This document shows, piece by piece, positions 1 through 5,539 of a DNA stretch of 5,636 nt. Below the pieces are notes generated by a model. That model worked only from the letters and a program-made list of their open reading frames with translations. It was not told where the DNA came from and did not search any database. Made by a program: the position numbers and the translations under genes. The stretch's first letter is position 1. Every line of letters starts with the position of its first letter. Source of the DNA: an uncultured Erysipelotrichaceae bacterium (GTDB lineage Bacteria > Bacillota_I > Bacilli_A > RF39 > UBA660); contig CADBSQ010000064.1 in the NCBI GenBank assembly GCA_902797415.1, positions 1 to 5,636 of the forward strand, written 5' to 3'.

Positions 1-345
1 TACCTAACAGGGGTAATAATTGAAAAAATATATAAAATTAGATTATGGGACTATTCCAAAAGAAAGTTTAATATTAACGGATTAGTTTGTTTAAACACAA
101 TGGTACAATTTGTTATTATGGCATTATTCACATTGTACTTTGTAAATCCAATCTTTACTGATTTTTTAAATAATGCTAATGCAAACATATTAAAGATTAT
201 ATCTATTATATTTTTAGTAATATTTTTAATAGATTTTTCTTTTTCAAGTATAATGTTAAACAAATTTACTAATGAGTGTAAATCAAAAAGGAAAGATGTA
301 ACAAGAGATTATAAAAAATATATAAATAAAAATATTAAAAAATAG
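1..345 (+). CDS. Putative ABC-transporter permease of the CmpB type (PF06541), 5'-truncated by the window edge
   Basis: The frame is open from base 1 to a TAG stop at 343-345, giving 114 visible residues. The true start lies left of the window, so the ATG at 100 is probably internal. The visible part begins with a stretch reading TGVIIEKIYKIRLWDY followed by FNINGLVCL. This matches the conserved core that I know from the 'putative ABC-transporter type IV' family (PF06541, formerly DUF1113): a membrane-helix end, an E-x-x-x-x-x-RLWDYS block, then NINGxxCL. Two hydrophobic segments follow, at visible residues about 34-55 and 62-82, and then a lysine-rich cytoplasmic tail. The family is a small multi-pass inner-membrane protein whose substrate is not established, despite the 'permease' name. 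Its stop codon overlaps the ribosome binding site of the next gene, so the two are probably co-transcribed. Family recognition rests on the WDYS/NING motif; function is unknown. Confidence 0.75.
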   Translation, partial: YLTGVIIEKIYKIRLWDYSKRKFNINGLVCLNTMVQFVIMALFTLYFVNPIFTDFLNNANANILKIISIIFLVIFLIDFSFSSIMLNKFTNECKSKRKDVTRDYKKYINKNIKK

Positions 346-354
346 GAGAATTAT

Positions 355-1671
355 ATGAAAAAAGGTGGGTTTACAATTGGTCAATACATAGTTATTTTGG
401 TAATTATAGTATTAATAAATATACTTTTATCTCCCATTATCAAAAAAACTATATTAAATTTTAAAAATAAGTCATATGAAATTAAAAAAAGTGAAATAAT
501 TAAAGCATACGATAAATGTTTAGGCAAAAAACAAAAGGGTTGTAGCTCAATTAAGTTTTTGCTTAATAATAATTATTTTCATTCAAAAAGAAATTGTAAG
601 CGTAATTGTTTAAAAAATTCTTTAGATGGTAAATACTGGGATAATTGTTATGTTACTTATGGGGGTATTTATTGTAATAAAGCAACAAACGCCTCTCAAA
701 AAATTATTAATTTAGCCAAAAAAGGATCCAAGAATAATTCTTGTACAGAAGATTTATTGTATGATAAAACTAAAGATAATAATCTTAGGTATACAGGGGA
801 AAAACCATGCAATTATGTTTCTTTTAATGGTGATGCTCCAAAAATGATAACAAAATATAGATTACAAAATGATAAAGGATTTATAAGTGAGGATTTTTGG
901 TATACTTTTGATACGTTTGATGAATGCAATAAGGCATTTACTTCTAATCGTAAATTCTATGAGAATAATCATTTCTTTTGTAAAGAAGAAAATGTTATAT
1001 CTGGTGGCTGGAGAATAGTTGGTATTATGAATAATATCGATAATGGAACGGGCAAAAAAGAAACAAGAATAAAACTTATGAAAGATGAACCAATAGGTAG
1101 TTATCCAATTAATTCAAGTAATAGTAAAGGAGACTGGTCTAACTCAATTTTAATGAAAGAGCTGAACAGCGACTATTTAAACAACCAATTAAAAGCAAAT
1201 ACTACGTGGTTTAAAGATATGACCTATGATTATACTAGAAGTTTAAATAAAGAATCAAAATACTTAATAGAAAATGCAAACTGGCAAATAAATGAAACAA
1301 AAAAGAATAATAATGCTAGCAACACTTATAAAAGTGAAAAAGAGAAAAAATGGACTGGAAAAGTAGGATTAATTAGCTTAAGTGATTATGCTTATGCGAT
1401 AGGGGGAAAACAAAGAAATAAATGCTTACTTTCTTCTTTTGATAATTATACAAGTAACAGATGTAATGAAACTAATTATCTTTTTTCTAACAAGACTGCT
1501 TGGTTTATAAATTCACATAATGGTCAAACTTATGTCAACAAGTTAGGTAAAATCGTTAAAAAAGAAGCAAGCCTTTCATATAATGTTAGGCCTACAATCT
1601 ATTTAAAGCCTAATGTCTTAATTATTGACGGTGACGGAAGTTTGTCATCACCCTATATATTAGGCGTTTAA
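355..1671 (+). CDS. Prepilin-like, cysteine-rich secreted/surface protein with C-terminal 'VRP...GDGS..PY' domain
   Basis: This 438-residue protein starts at ATG 355, with AGGAG at 344-348 and a 6-nt spacer. The N-terminus MKKGG-FTIGQ followed by a hydrophobic helix (residues about 10-28) resembles a class III-type prepilin signal with cleavage after Gly5. Position +5 of the mature protein is Gln10 instead of the usual Glu, which is unusual for a pilin that assembles. A basic stretch and a cysteine-rich region follow (Cys55, 63, 81, 85, 98, 107, 130, 152). Then come GGWRIVGIMN (217-226), IKLMKDEPIGSY (239-250), GLISLSDYAYA (338-348), further cysteines (191, 209, 357, 370), and a C-terminal VRPTIYLKP plus DGDGSLSSPY block (411-434). 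I recognise this module order (WRIVGI, sDYaYA, VRPxxxLk, GDGsxxxPY) from large families of uncharacterised surface or 'type II secretion system' proteins in gut Bacilli, sometimes annotated DUF6273-like. Twelve cysteines suggest disulfides outside the cell. No pilus-assembly genes are adjacent. The precise function is unknown. Confidence 0.7.
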   Translation: MKKGGFTIGQYIVILVIIVLINILLSPIIKKTILNFKNKSYEIKKSEIIKAYDKCLGKKQKGCSSIKFLLNNNYFHSKRNCKRNCLKNSLDGKYWDNCYVTYGGIYCNKATNASQKIINLAKKGSKNNSCTEDLLYDKTKDNNLRYTGEKPCNYVSFNGDAPKMITKYRLQNDKGFISEDFWYTFDTFDECNKAFTSNRKFYENNHFFCKEENVISGGWRIVGIMNNIDNGTGKKETRIKLMKDEPIGSYPINSSNSKGDWSNSILMKELNSDYLNNQLKANTTWFKDMTYDYTRSLNKESKYLIENANWQINETKKNNNASNTYKSEKEKKWTGKVGLISLSDYAYAIGGKQRNKCLLSSFDNYTSNRCNETNYLFSNKTAWFINSHNGQTYVNKLGKIVKKEASLSYNVRPTIYLKPNVLIIDGDGSLSSPYILGV

Positions 1672-1676
1672 AAGAC

Positions 1677-1705
1677 TTGTACTATTTTCTTAATAGTGCT
1701 ACAAT
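1677..1705 (+). promoter_or_regulatory. Sigma-A type promoter for mscL
   Basis: A -35 box TTGTAC (1677-1682) and a -10 box TACAAT (1700-1705) are separated by exactly 17 nt. They start 6 nt after the stop codon of the upstream pilin-like gene. Transcription would begin near 1712, leaving a leader of about 15 nt that is essentially the ribosome binding site. This implies that mscL is expressed independently of the upstream operon. A 6-bp inverted repeat (1681-1686 with 1692-1697) lies inside the spacer. It is too weak to call an operator. Confidence 0.65.
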
Positions 1706-1712
1706 ACCCTTG

Positions 1713-1727
1713 AAAGGAGAGAATATC
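1713..1727 (+). promoter_or_regulatory. Ribosome binding site that fixes the GTG start of mscL
   Basis: AAAGGAGAG at 1713-1721 gives AGGAG (1715-1719) followed by an 8-nt spacer to GTG 1728. The frame is also open upstream to a TTG at 1677. That TTG has no Shine-Dalgarno sequence, it coincides with the -35 box, and it would add 17 residues with no counterpart in MscL. The GTG is therefore preferred. Confidence 0.8.
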
Positions 1728-2150
1728 GTGGCAAAAAAAATCGATAAAAAAGAAGCACTAAAAAAGGGAAGTAAAGCAATCAACGAGTTCAAAGAATTTA
1801 TCTCTCGTGGTAACGTAGTAGACCTAGCAGTTGGTGTAATTATTGGATCTGCATTTGGTAAAATCGTTTCATCAATCGTAGATGATATCTTAATGCCATT
1901 ACTAGGAATTGTAGTAGGAGGACTTGATTTTACTAATCTTTCTATTAAAATTGGAGACGCTAACGTTAAATATGGAATGTTTATCCAAAACGTTATAGAC
2001 TTCCTTATAGTTGCAGCTTGTATATTCTTCTTAGTTAAAGTTATTAATAAATTTAACAAAAAAGAAGAGGAAGAAGTAGAAGTAATAGTAAACGAAGAAT
2101 TGGAAACACTTAAAGAAATTAGAGATTTATTAAAAAAGGGTAAAAAGTAA
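1728..2150 (+). CDS. mscL: Large-conductance mechanosensitive channel MscL
   Basis: MscL forms a homopentameric pore in the cytoplasmic membrane that opens under membrane tension and releases solutes during hypo-osmotic shock. The GTG start gives 140 residues, close to the usual length of about 130-150. The signature is nearly textbook. EFKEFISRGNVVDLAVGVIIGSAFGKIV (residues 20-47) is the N-terminal helix plus pore-lining TM1. It is followed by a short extracellular loop (about 61-80), YGMFIQNVIDFLIVA at the start of TM2 (82-96), and the C-terminal helix EELETLKEIRDLLKK (123-137). The first 16 or so residues (lysine-rich MAKKIDKKEALKKGS) are an N-terminal extension relative to E. coli MscL. 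The gene has its own promoter and terminator, so it is probably monocistronic. It uses more C-ending codons (AAC, ATC, TTC) than its neighbours, which may reflect higher expression. Confidence 0.97.
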   Translation: MAKKIDKKEALKKGSKAINEFKEFISRGNVVDLAVGVIIGSAFGKIVSSIVDDILMPLLGIVVGGLDFTNLSIKIGDANVKYGMFIQNVIDFLIVAACIFFLVKVINKFNKKEEEEVEVIVNEELETLKEIRDLLKKGKK

Positions 2151-2180
2151 ATTTTCTACAAAAAACCCTTTTTTATTTTT
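2131..2180 (+). terminator. Rho-independent terminator after mscL, overlapping the end of the coding sequence
   Basis: A perfect 10-bp stem pairs 2131-2140 (T, six A, GGG) with 2166-2175 (CCC, six T, A), and T-rich sequence continues to 2180. The loop is 25 nt and can itself form a small inner stem. The left arm lies in the last codons of mscL and the stop (2148-2150) lies in the loop. The stem has only three G-C pairs, so efficiency is uncertain, but the position and T-tract fit a terminator. Confidence 0.6.
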
Positions 2181-2191
2181 AAAAAAAATAG

Positions 2192-2197
2192 TACAAT
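2192..2197 (+). promoter_or_regulatory. Candidate -10 box for the TVP38-like gene and rmuC
   Basis: TACAAT at 2192-2197 is a good -10 box and lies about 20 nt upstream of the AGGAG of the next gene. The corresponding -35 region falls in the T-tract of the mscL terminator (TTTTTT at 2169-2174 with a 17-nt spacer) and matches the consensus poorly. A promoter is expected here because a terminator precedes it. The exact boxes are tentative. Confidence 0.35.
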
Positions 2198-2212
2198 TTA
2201 GATAGCTAAAAT

Positions 2213-2226
2213 GAAAGGAGCATAAA
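2213..2226 (+). promoter_or_regulatory. Ribosome binding site supporting a TTG start
   Basis: GAAAGGAG (2213-2220) is followed by a 6-nt spacer and TTG at 2227. No ATG in frame occurs close enough to use this site. The TTG is read as the start, and the same spacing is seen at 344-354 for the pilin-like gene. Confidence 0.75.
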
Positions 2227-2817
2227 TTGAACTATTTTTTTTCAAATATAGATCAAATAATAAGTAATTTTTTAACATCACTTGGTGTATTTGGTCCCAT
2301 TTTGGGATGTTTATTAATAGTTATAGAATCAATGATACCAGTATTGCCATTATTTGTTTTTATTACTTTAAACTTTTATGCATTTGGTGATTTACTTGGT
2401 TTTTTAATATCTTATCTTTTAACAGTTTTAGGATGTAATATTGCTTTTTATATAAGTGAACACTTTATTAATAGTAAAATAGATATATTGTACAAAAAGT
2501 TTGGAAAGAAAAGGGGAAACAAACTAATAGAAAAGTTTTCAAATATGAAATTATCAACCCTTGCTACTATAATGGCATTTCCATTTACTCCTGCATTTTT
2601 AATAAACATACTTGCAGGAGTAAGTAAAATGAATCAAAAAAAGTTTTTGGTCGCTTGTTTTATTGGTAAGATATTTATGGTATACTTTTGGGGGTATGTT
2701 GGAACAAGCTTAATAGAAAGCTTTAAAAATCCAATAGTACTTTTAAGAATAACTATCTTACTAATTTTAGCATTTATAATTAGTAAGATTGTAAATAAAA
2801 AATATGAATTAGAATAG
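2227..2817 (+). CDS. TVP38/TMEM64-family (DedA-like, VTT domain) integral membrane protein
   Basis: The 196-residue polytopic membrane protein starts at TTG 2227. The VTT-domain hallmarks visible are a first re-entrant-type segment with the acidic/proline motif ESMIPVLP (34-41) and a second one with FPFTPAFLINILAGVSKM (118-135). Here P119-T-P122, N127 and G131 correspond to the P-x-x-P-x-x-x-N-x-x-x-G pattern of the family. Hydrophobic segments lie around 16-37, 42-68, 110-131, 140-160 and 169-189, with a basic cytoplasmic stretch between (84-109: KKFGKKRGNK). DedA/TVP38 proteins are linked to lipid scrambling or undecaprenyl-phosphate recycling, envelope stability and proton-motive-force homeostasis. 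The substrate of this one cannot be assigned. Arginine is absent at the position just before the second motif, where many DedA proteins have one. rmuC follows after 9 nt, so the two are probably one transcript. Confidence 0.82.
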   Translation: MNYFFSNIDQIISNFLTSLGVFGPILGCLLIVIESMIPVLPLFVFITLNFYAFGDLLGFLISYLLTVLGCNIAFYISEHFINSKIDILYKKFGKKRGNKLIEKFSNMKLSTLATIMAFPFTPAFLINILAGVSKMNQKKFLVACFIGKIFMVYFWGYVGTSLIESFKNPIVLLRITILLILAFIISKIVNKKYELE

Positions 2818-2826
2818 AGGAATATT

Positions 2827-3906
2827 ATGCAGTATATAATTATTGGTTTATTAGTTTTAATTTTGATTATATTAATTATTATTTTATTTAAAAAGAATGA
2901 TTCAACTGATATAGTTGAAAGAATGGGTAATTTAGAAAAGAATATGACTAAAGAAATAGGGGACTTTAAATTTGAGTTTTCTAGATACTTAAAAAAAGAT
3001 TTTGATGATTTAAATAAAACTATAACAAATAATCTCGATAAAATAAATGATAGAGTTAATGAAAGATTAGATGTTAATTTTGAAAAGACTAATAAGACTT
3101 TTGTAAATGTATTAGAGCGTCTTTCTAAGATAGATGAAGCTCAAAAGAAGATAGACTCTTTAAATGCAGATATTATTGGTTTACAATCAATTTTAACTGA
3201 TAAAAAAACAAGAGGTATATTTGGGGAAACCAATTTAAACTTTATTTTAAAGAGTGTATTTGGTGAAAAAAATGACTCTATTTATAGGCTTCAATATACT
3301 TTACCAAATAAAACTATATGTGATGCCATTCTTTTTGCACCAGAGCCACTTGGTACAGTTGCTATAGATTCAAAGTTTCCGCTTGAAAACTATCAAAAGA
3401 TGACTAATAGAAAACTAGAAAAATCTGAAAGAGATATGGCTGAAAAAATGTTTAAAGCTGATGTTAAAAAACATATTGATGCCATAAGTACCAAATATAT
3501 TATTAATGGTGTAACTTCTTCTCAAGCGATAATGTTTTTGCCTGCAGAAGCAATTTTTGCAGAGATAAATGCGTATCATCCTGATATTTTAACTTATGCT
3601 TATAAAAAAAGTGTTTGGATAACCAGCCCAACCACTTTAATGAGCACATTAACAATTATTTCTATGCTTATTAAGGATATGACTAGAGATAAATATGCTA
3701 AGATAATTCATAATGAACTTGGAAAATTGTCTGTAGAATTTAAAAGATACAAAGAAAGATGGGATAAACTTTCTAAATCAATCGAAACCGTTAATAAAGA
3801 CGTTTTATCAATTCACACAACTACTAGTAAAATAACCAAAAGATTTGAAGAAATCAGTAATGCTGAATTCATAGACGTAGAAATGCCAAAACAGATTGAA
3901 GAATAA
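2827..3906 (+). CDS. rmuC: RmuC family protein, membrane-anchored, with predicted nuclease-like domain
   Basis: The protein has 359 residues and starts at ATG 2827. GAGG at 2817-2820 overlaps the preceding TAG stop and is spaced 6 nt. Residues 3-21 form an N-terminal membrane anchor. Residues about 28-125 are a predicted coiled coil rich in K, E, D and N. The RmuC domain (PF02646) follows: GIFGETNLNFIL (130-141, the family's GxxGExxL block), CDAILFAPE then AIDSKFPLENY (165-189, with D166, D181 and K183), MFLPAEAIFAEI (236-247), and VWITSPTTLMSTL (263-275). RmuC was found in E. coli as a factor limiting recombination between inverted repeats and is predicted to have a PD-(D/E)XK-type fold; its biochemical activity is poorly defined. 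The C-terminus after residue 340 is short. It is convergent with the minus-strand ATPase across a shared palindrome, and codons 277-339 recur as a partial copy at 5349-5539. Confidence 0.93.
   Translation: MQYIIIGLLVLILIILIIILFKKNDSTDIVERMGNLEKNMTKEIGDFKFEFSRYLKKDFDDLNKTITNNLDKINDRVNERLDVNFEKTNKTFVNVLERLSKIDEAQKKIDSLNADIIGLQSILTDKKTRGIFGETNLNFILKSVFGEKNDSIYRLQYTLPNKTICDAILFAPEPLGTVAIDSKFPLENYQKMTNRKLEKSERDMAEKMFKADVKKHIDAISTKYIINGVTSSQAIMFLPAEAIFAEINAYHPDILTYAYKKSVWITSPTTLMSTLTIISMLIKDMTRDKYAKIIHNELGKLSVEFKRYKERWDKLSKSIETVNKDVLSIHTTTSKITKRFEEISNAEFIDVEMPKQIEE
3655..3845 (+). repeat. rmuC-internal copy of a 191-nt direct repeat (partner at 5349-5539)
   Basis: This is the intact, in-gene copy covering RmuC residues 277-339. 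It aligns without gaps at a constant offset of 1694 nt to 5349-5539. Only 12 differences are seen by eye, so identity is about 94%. The first 50 nt from 3671 are identical. The repeats are in direct orientation and bracket the last 61 nt of rmuC including its stop, the first palindrome, the whole ATPase gene and the second palindrome. Confidence 0.92.
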
Positions 3907-3909
3907 TTC

Positions 3910-3947
3910 ATTTCAAAAAAATGTGTGTACACACATTTTTTTGAAAT
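3910..3947. terminator. Perfect 38-nt palindrome, bidirectional terminator between rmuC and the ATPase gene
   Basis: Two 19-nt arms (3910-3928 and 3929-3947) are exact reverse complements. Each has the order ATTTC, seven A, then TGTGTGT, and the centre is TGTGTGT|ACACACA. A transcript from either side forms a TG/AC-rich stem followed by a run of seven U, so it can terminate both convergent genes. It begins 4 nt after the rmuC stop, and its last base is part of the ATPase TGA stop (3947-3949). A closely related palindrome occurs at 5259-5310, so this is also one member of a repeat pair. Confidence 0.8.
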
Positions 3948-5209
3948 CATAGATTTAAACTATTTTCATCAAGCAAGAAAGATATTAAATCAATTACTAC
4001 AATACCATTCTCCATCTTATATGGGGTAAGCAAATCTTTAACAATAATAATTTTTTTGAAATTATCATATATACTTGTAAGCGGTAAAATTTCTTGCTGC
4101 TTTTTTTCTTCTTTATTTATATCGTAAGCAACCTGAATATAATACTTATCAAATCCTTTTGTACAAATAAAATCCACTTCATATGTTTTTCTTGTAGTTT
4201 TATTTGATTTATCTTTATCAAATTTTTCCACTATACCAACGTCAACACTATATCCTCTTCTTAAAAGTTCTATATATATGATGTTTTCCATTATATGGTT
4301 TTGTTCCTGATTTCTAAAGTTTAATTTTGCATTTCTAATACCTATATCGGTGAAATAATATTTTGACGGAGTAGTAATTATTTTCTTTCTCTTAATATCA
4401 TATCTTTCAACTTTTTTTATTAGAAATGCATCTTCTAAATAATTTAAATAGCTTGAAATAGTATTATTATTTATATCTTTGTATCCATTTTCCTTAAAAG
4501 AATTCGCTAAATTTGTAGGATTTGTTAAGGAACCTACACTTGTAGCTAAAATATCTACTAAATTACTTAGAACTTCTGGTTTTTGTATATTATATCTATT
4601 AACTATATCATTTAGATAAGTATTATTAAAAAGATTATCCAAATAGAATCTTTTTTCTTCATGAGTCTTATTGTCCAATACTAGAGGCATGCCTCCATAA
4701 GTCATGTATTCATTTAAAACATCTAGTTTATTACCATTATTTACAGACAAAAACTCTTTAAATGAAAGGGGGTAAACCCTTATTTCATCGCCTCTACCTC
4801 TAAATTCAGTGATTATATCACTGGATAAAAACTTGGAATTAGATCCTGTTATGTAAACATCGAGATTTTTTTCATATAAAAAACCATTCAAAACAGATTC
4901 AAAATCTTGAACCAGCTGAATTTCATCTAATAAAATATAATACTTTTTTTTATCCTTTATTTGATTCCTGATATATCTATCTAATTCATCCGGATTTTTA
5001 TATATTCTATTTTGCCTTTTATCAAGTTCTATTTTTATAATGTGGTCTTCTGGTACTCCACTATCTAATAGATAGTTTTTAAAGATTGGATCCATTAAAT
5101 AAGATTTACCAACTCTTCTTAGACCCGTAATAACTTTAATTTGACCATTGTTTTTTTTGTTAATTAATTTTTCTAAATAATTATCTCTTTTTATTTGTCT
5201 CACTTTCAT
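3947..5209 (-). CDS. AAA_14 / DUF4143 family ATPase
   Basis: The 420-residue protein has an N-terminal P-loop ATPase: Walker A GLRRVGKS (29-36), Walker B YYILLDEIQ (90-98), sensor-like YITGSNSKFLS (119-129), and the arginine-containing EFRGRGDEIRVYPLSFKEF (135-153). A central winged-helix-like region (about 205-270) leads to YYFTDIGIRNAKLN (284-297). A DUF4143-type C-terminal domain follows, with E308, EVDFI (344-348) and YIQVAY (357-362), an arrangement like a restriction-endonuclease-type fold. The family is very widespread, often multicopy and patchily distributed in prokaryotes. Its cellular role is not established. The ATG at 5209 has GAGG only 2 nt upstream, whereas a GTG two codons in (5201-5203) has the same GAGG at an 8-nt spacing and may be the real start (418 residues). 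The gene has its own promoter, is flanked by related palindromes, and is the only minus-strand gene here. This setting fits a transferable accessory unit. Confidence 0.9.
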   Translation of the reverse strand: MKVRQIKRDNYLEKLINKKNNGQIKVITGLRRVGKSYLMDPIFKNYLLDSGVPEDHIIKIELDKRQNRIYKNPDELDRYIRNQIKDKKKYYILLDEIQLVQDFESVLNGFLYEKNLDVYITGSNSKFLSSDIITEFRGRGDEIRVYPLSFKEFLSVNNGNKLDVLNEYMTYGGMPLVLDNKTHEEKRFYLDNLFNNTYLNDIVNRYNIQKPEVLSNLVDILATSVGSLTNPTNLANSFKENGYKDINNNTISSYLNYLEDAFLIKKVERYDIKRKKIITTPSKYYFTDIGIRNAKLNFRNQEQNHIMENIIYIELLRRGYSVDVGIVEKFDKDKSNKTTRKTYEVDFICTKGFDKYYIQVAYDINKEEKKQQEILPLTSIYDNFKKIIIVKDLLTPYKMENGIVVIDLISFLLDENSLNL

Positions 5210-5215
5210 CGCCTC
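5204..5215 (-). promoter_or_regulatory. Ribosome binding site with ambiguous start choice for the ATPase
   Basis: GAGG (complement of 5212-5215) is the only Shine-Dalgarno-like sequence. It is 2 nt from the ATG at 5209 but 8 nt from the GTG at 5203. Neighbouring genes use 6-8 nt spacers, which favours the GTG. The two proteins differ by two residues (MK). Confidence 0.5.
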
Positions 5216-5229
5216 ACAAACTTACCTAA

Positions 5230-5258
5230 AATATAGCATAAAAGATATAAACTATCAA
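5230..5258 (-). promoter_or_regulatory. Sigma-A type promoter of the ATPase gene
   Basis: On the minus strand, -35 TTGATA (complement of 5253-5258) and -10 TATATT (complement of 5230-5235) are separated by exactly 17 nt. Transcription would start near 5223, giving a leader of about 14-20 nt. The -35 box directly abuts the palindrome at 5259-5310, so that structure lies immediately upstream of the promoter. Confidence 0.65.
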
Positions 5259-5310
5259 TAGTCTCATTTCAAAAAATTGTGTGTACACACAATTTTTTAA
5301 AATGAGACTA
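5259..5310. repeat. 52-nt palindrome, second member of the pair flanking the ATPase gene
   Basis: Arms 5259-5284 and 5285-5310 are reverse complements over 26 bp with a single mismatch (C5270 opposite A5299). The inner 38 nt (5266-5303) match the palindrome at 3910-3947 at 35 of 38 positions, including the same TGTGTGT|ACACACA centre. Two of the three differences lie opposite each other and keep the pairing (an A-T pair became a T-A pair). The arms are 7 bp longer here (TAGTCTC/GAGACTA). On the minus strand it could stop transcription arriving from the right and insulate the ATPase promoter. It could equally be a recombination site or a protein-binding site. Confidence 0.85.
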
Positions 5311-5348
5311 AACCAAAGTTAGTATTAAATTTATTAAAAAATTAATCT

Positions 5349-5539
5349 ATTATTTCTATACCCATTAAGGATATGACTAGAGATAAATATGCTAAGATAA
5401 TTCATAATGAACTTGGTAAATTATCTGTAGAATTTAAAAGATACAAAGAAAGGTGGGATAAACTTTCTAAATCAATCGAAACCGTTAATAGAGATATTTT
5501 ATCAATTCACACAACCACTAGTAAAATTACTAAAAGATT
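5349..5539 (+). pseudogene. Partial second copy of the rmuC 3' region
   Basis: This stretch encodes, in frame, the equivalent of RmuC residues 277-339, and lacks everything before and the last 20 codons. The core 5365-5539 has nine differences from 3671-3845. Seven are synonymous (GGA/GGT, TTG/TTA, AGA/AGG, GAC/GAT, ACT/ACC, ATA/ATT, ACC/ACT) and two are conservative (K324R, V326I). Just upstream, ATG CTT is replaced by ATA CCC (Met-Leu to Ile-Pro), perhaps marking the ragged left junction. There is no Shine-Dalgarno sequence or plausible start, and a TAA lies in frame at 5343-5345. It is a gene remnant, probably derived from a homologous rmuC that was still functional when the two copies diverged. 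Confidence 0.85.

Noticed and set aside
51..263. Open frame on the minus strand opposite the permease fragment
   Set aside because: The plus strand encodes a recognisable PF06541-type core. The antisense frame has no motif or start signal.
100..345. Separate 81-residue small membrane protein starting at ATG 100
   Set aside because: The frame is open to base 1 and the conserved WDYS/NINGxxCL block lies upstream of this ATG. It is better read as the end of a longer gene cut by the window edge.
1681..1697. Inverted repeat ACTATT/AATAGT as a terminator for the pilin-like gene
   Set aside because: It has only six A/T-rich pairs and no T-tract, and it lies inside the spacer of the mscL promoter.
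1682..2059. Long open frame on the minus strand opposite mscL
   Set aside because: It is the antisense shadow of mscL, whose plus-strand protein matches the family throughout. It has no ribosome binding site or recognisable motif.
3947..3949. TGA read as tryptophan (Mycoplasma-type code)
   Set aside because: The visible tryptophans are encoded by TGG, and the TGA falls where the DUF4143 protein should end, at a terminator. A standard bacterial code fits.
3910..5310. CRISPR array or integron-like array from the repeated palindromes
   Set aside because: There are only two copies, separated by a full gene, with no regular spacing, no spacers and no cas or integrase gene in the window.
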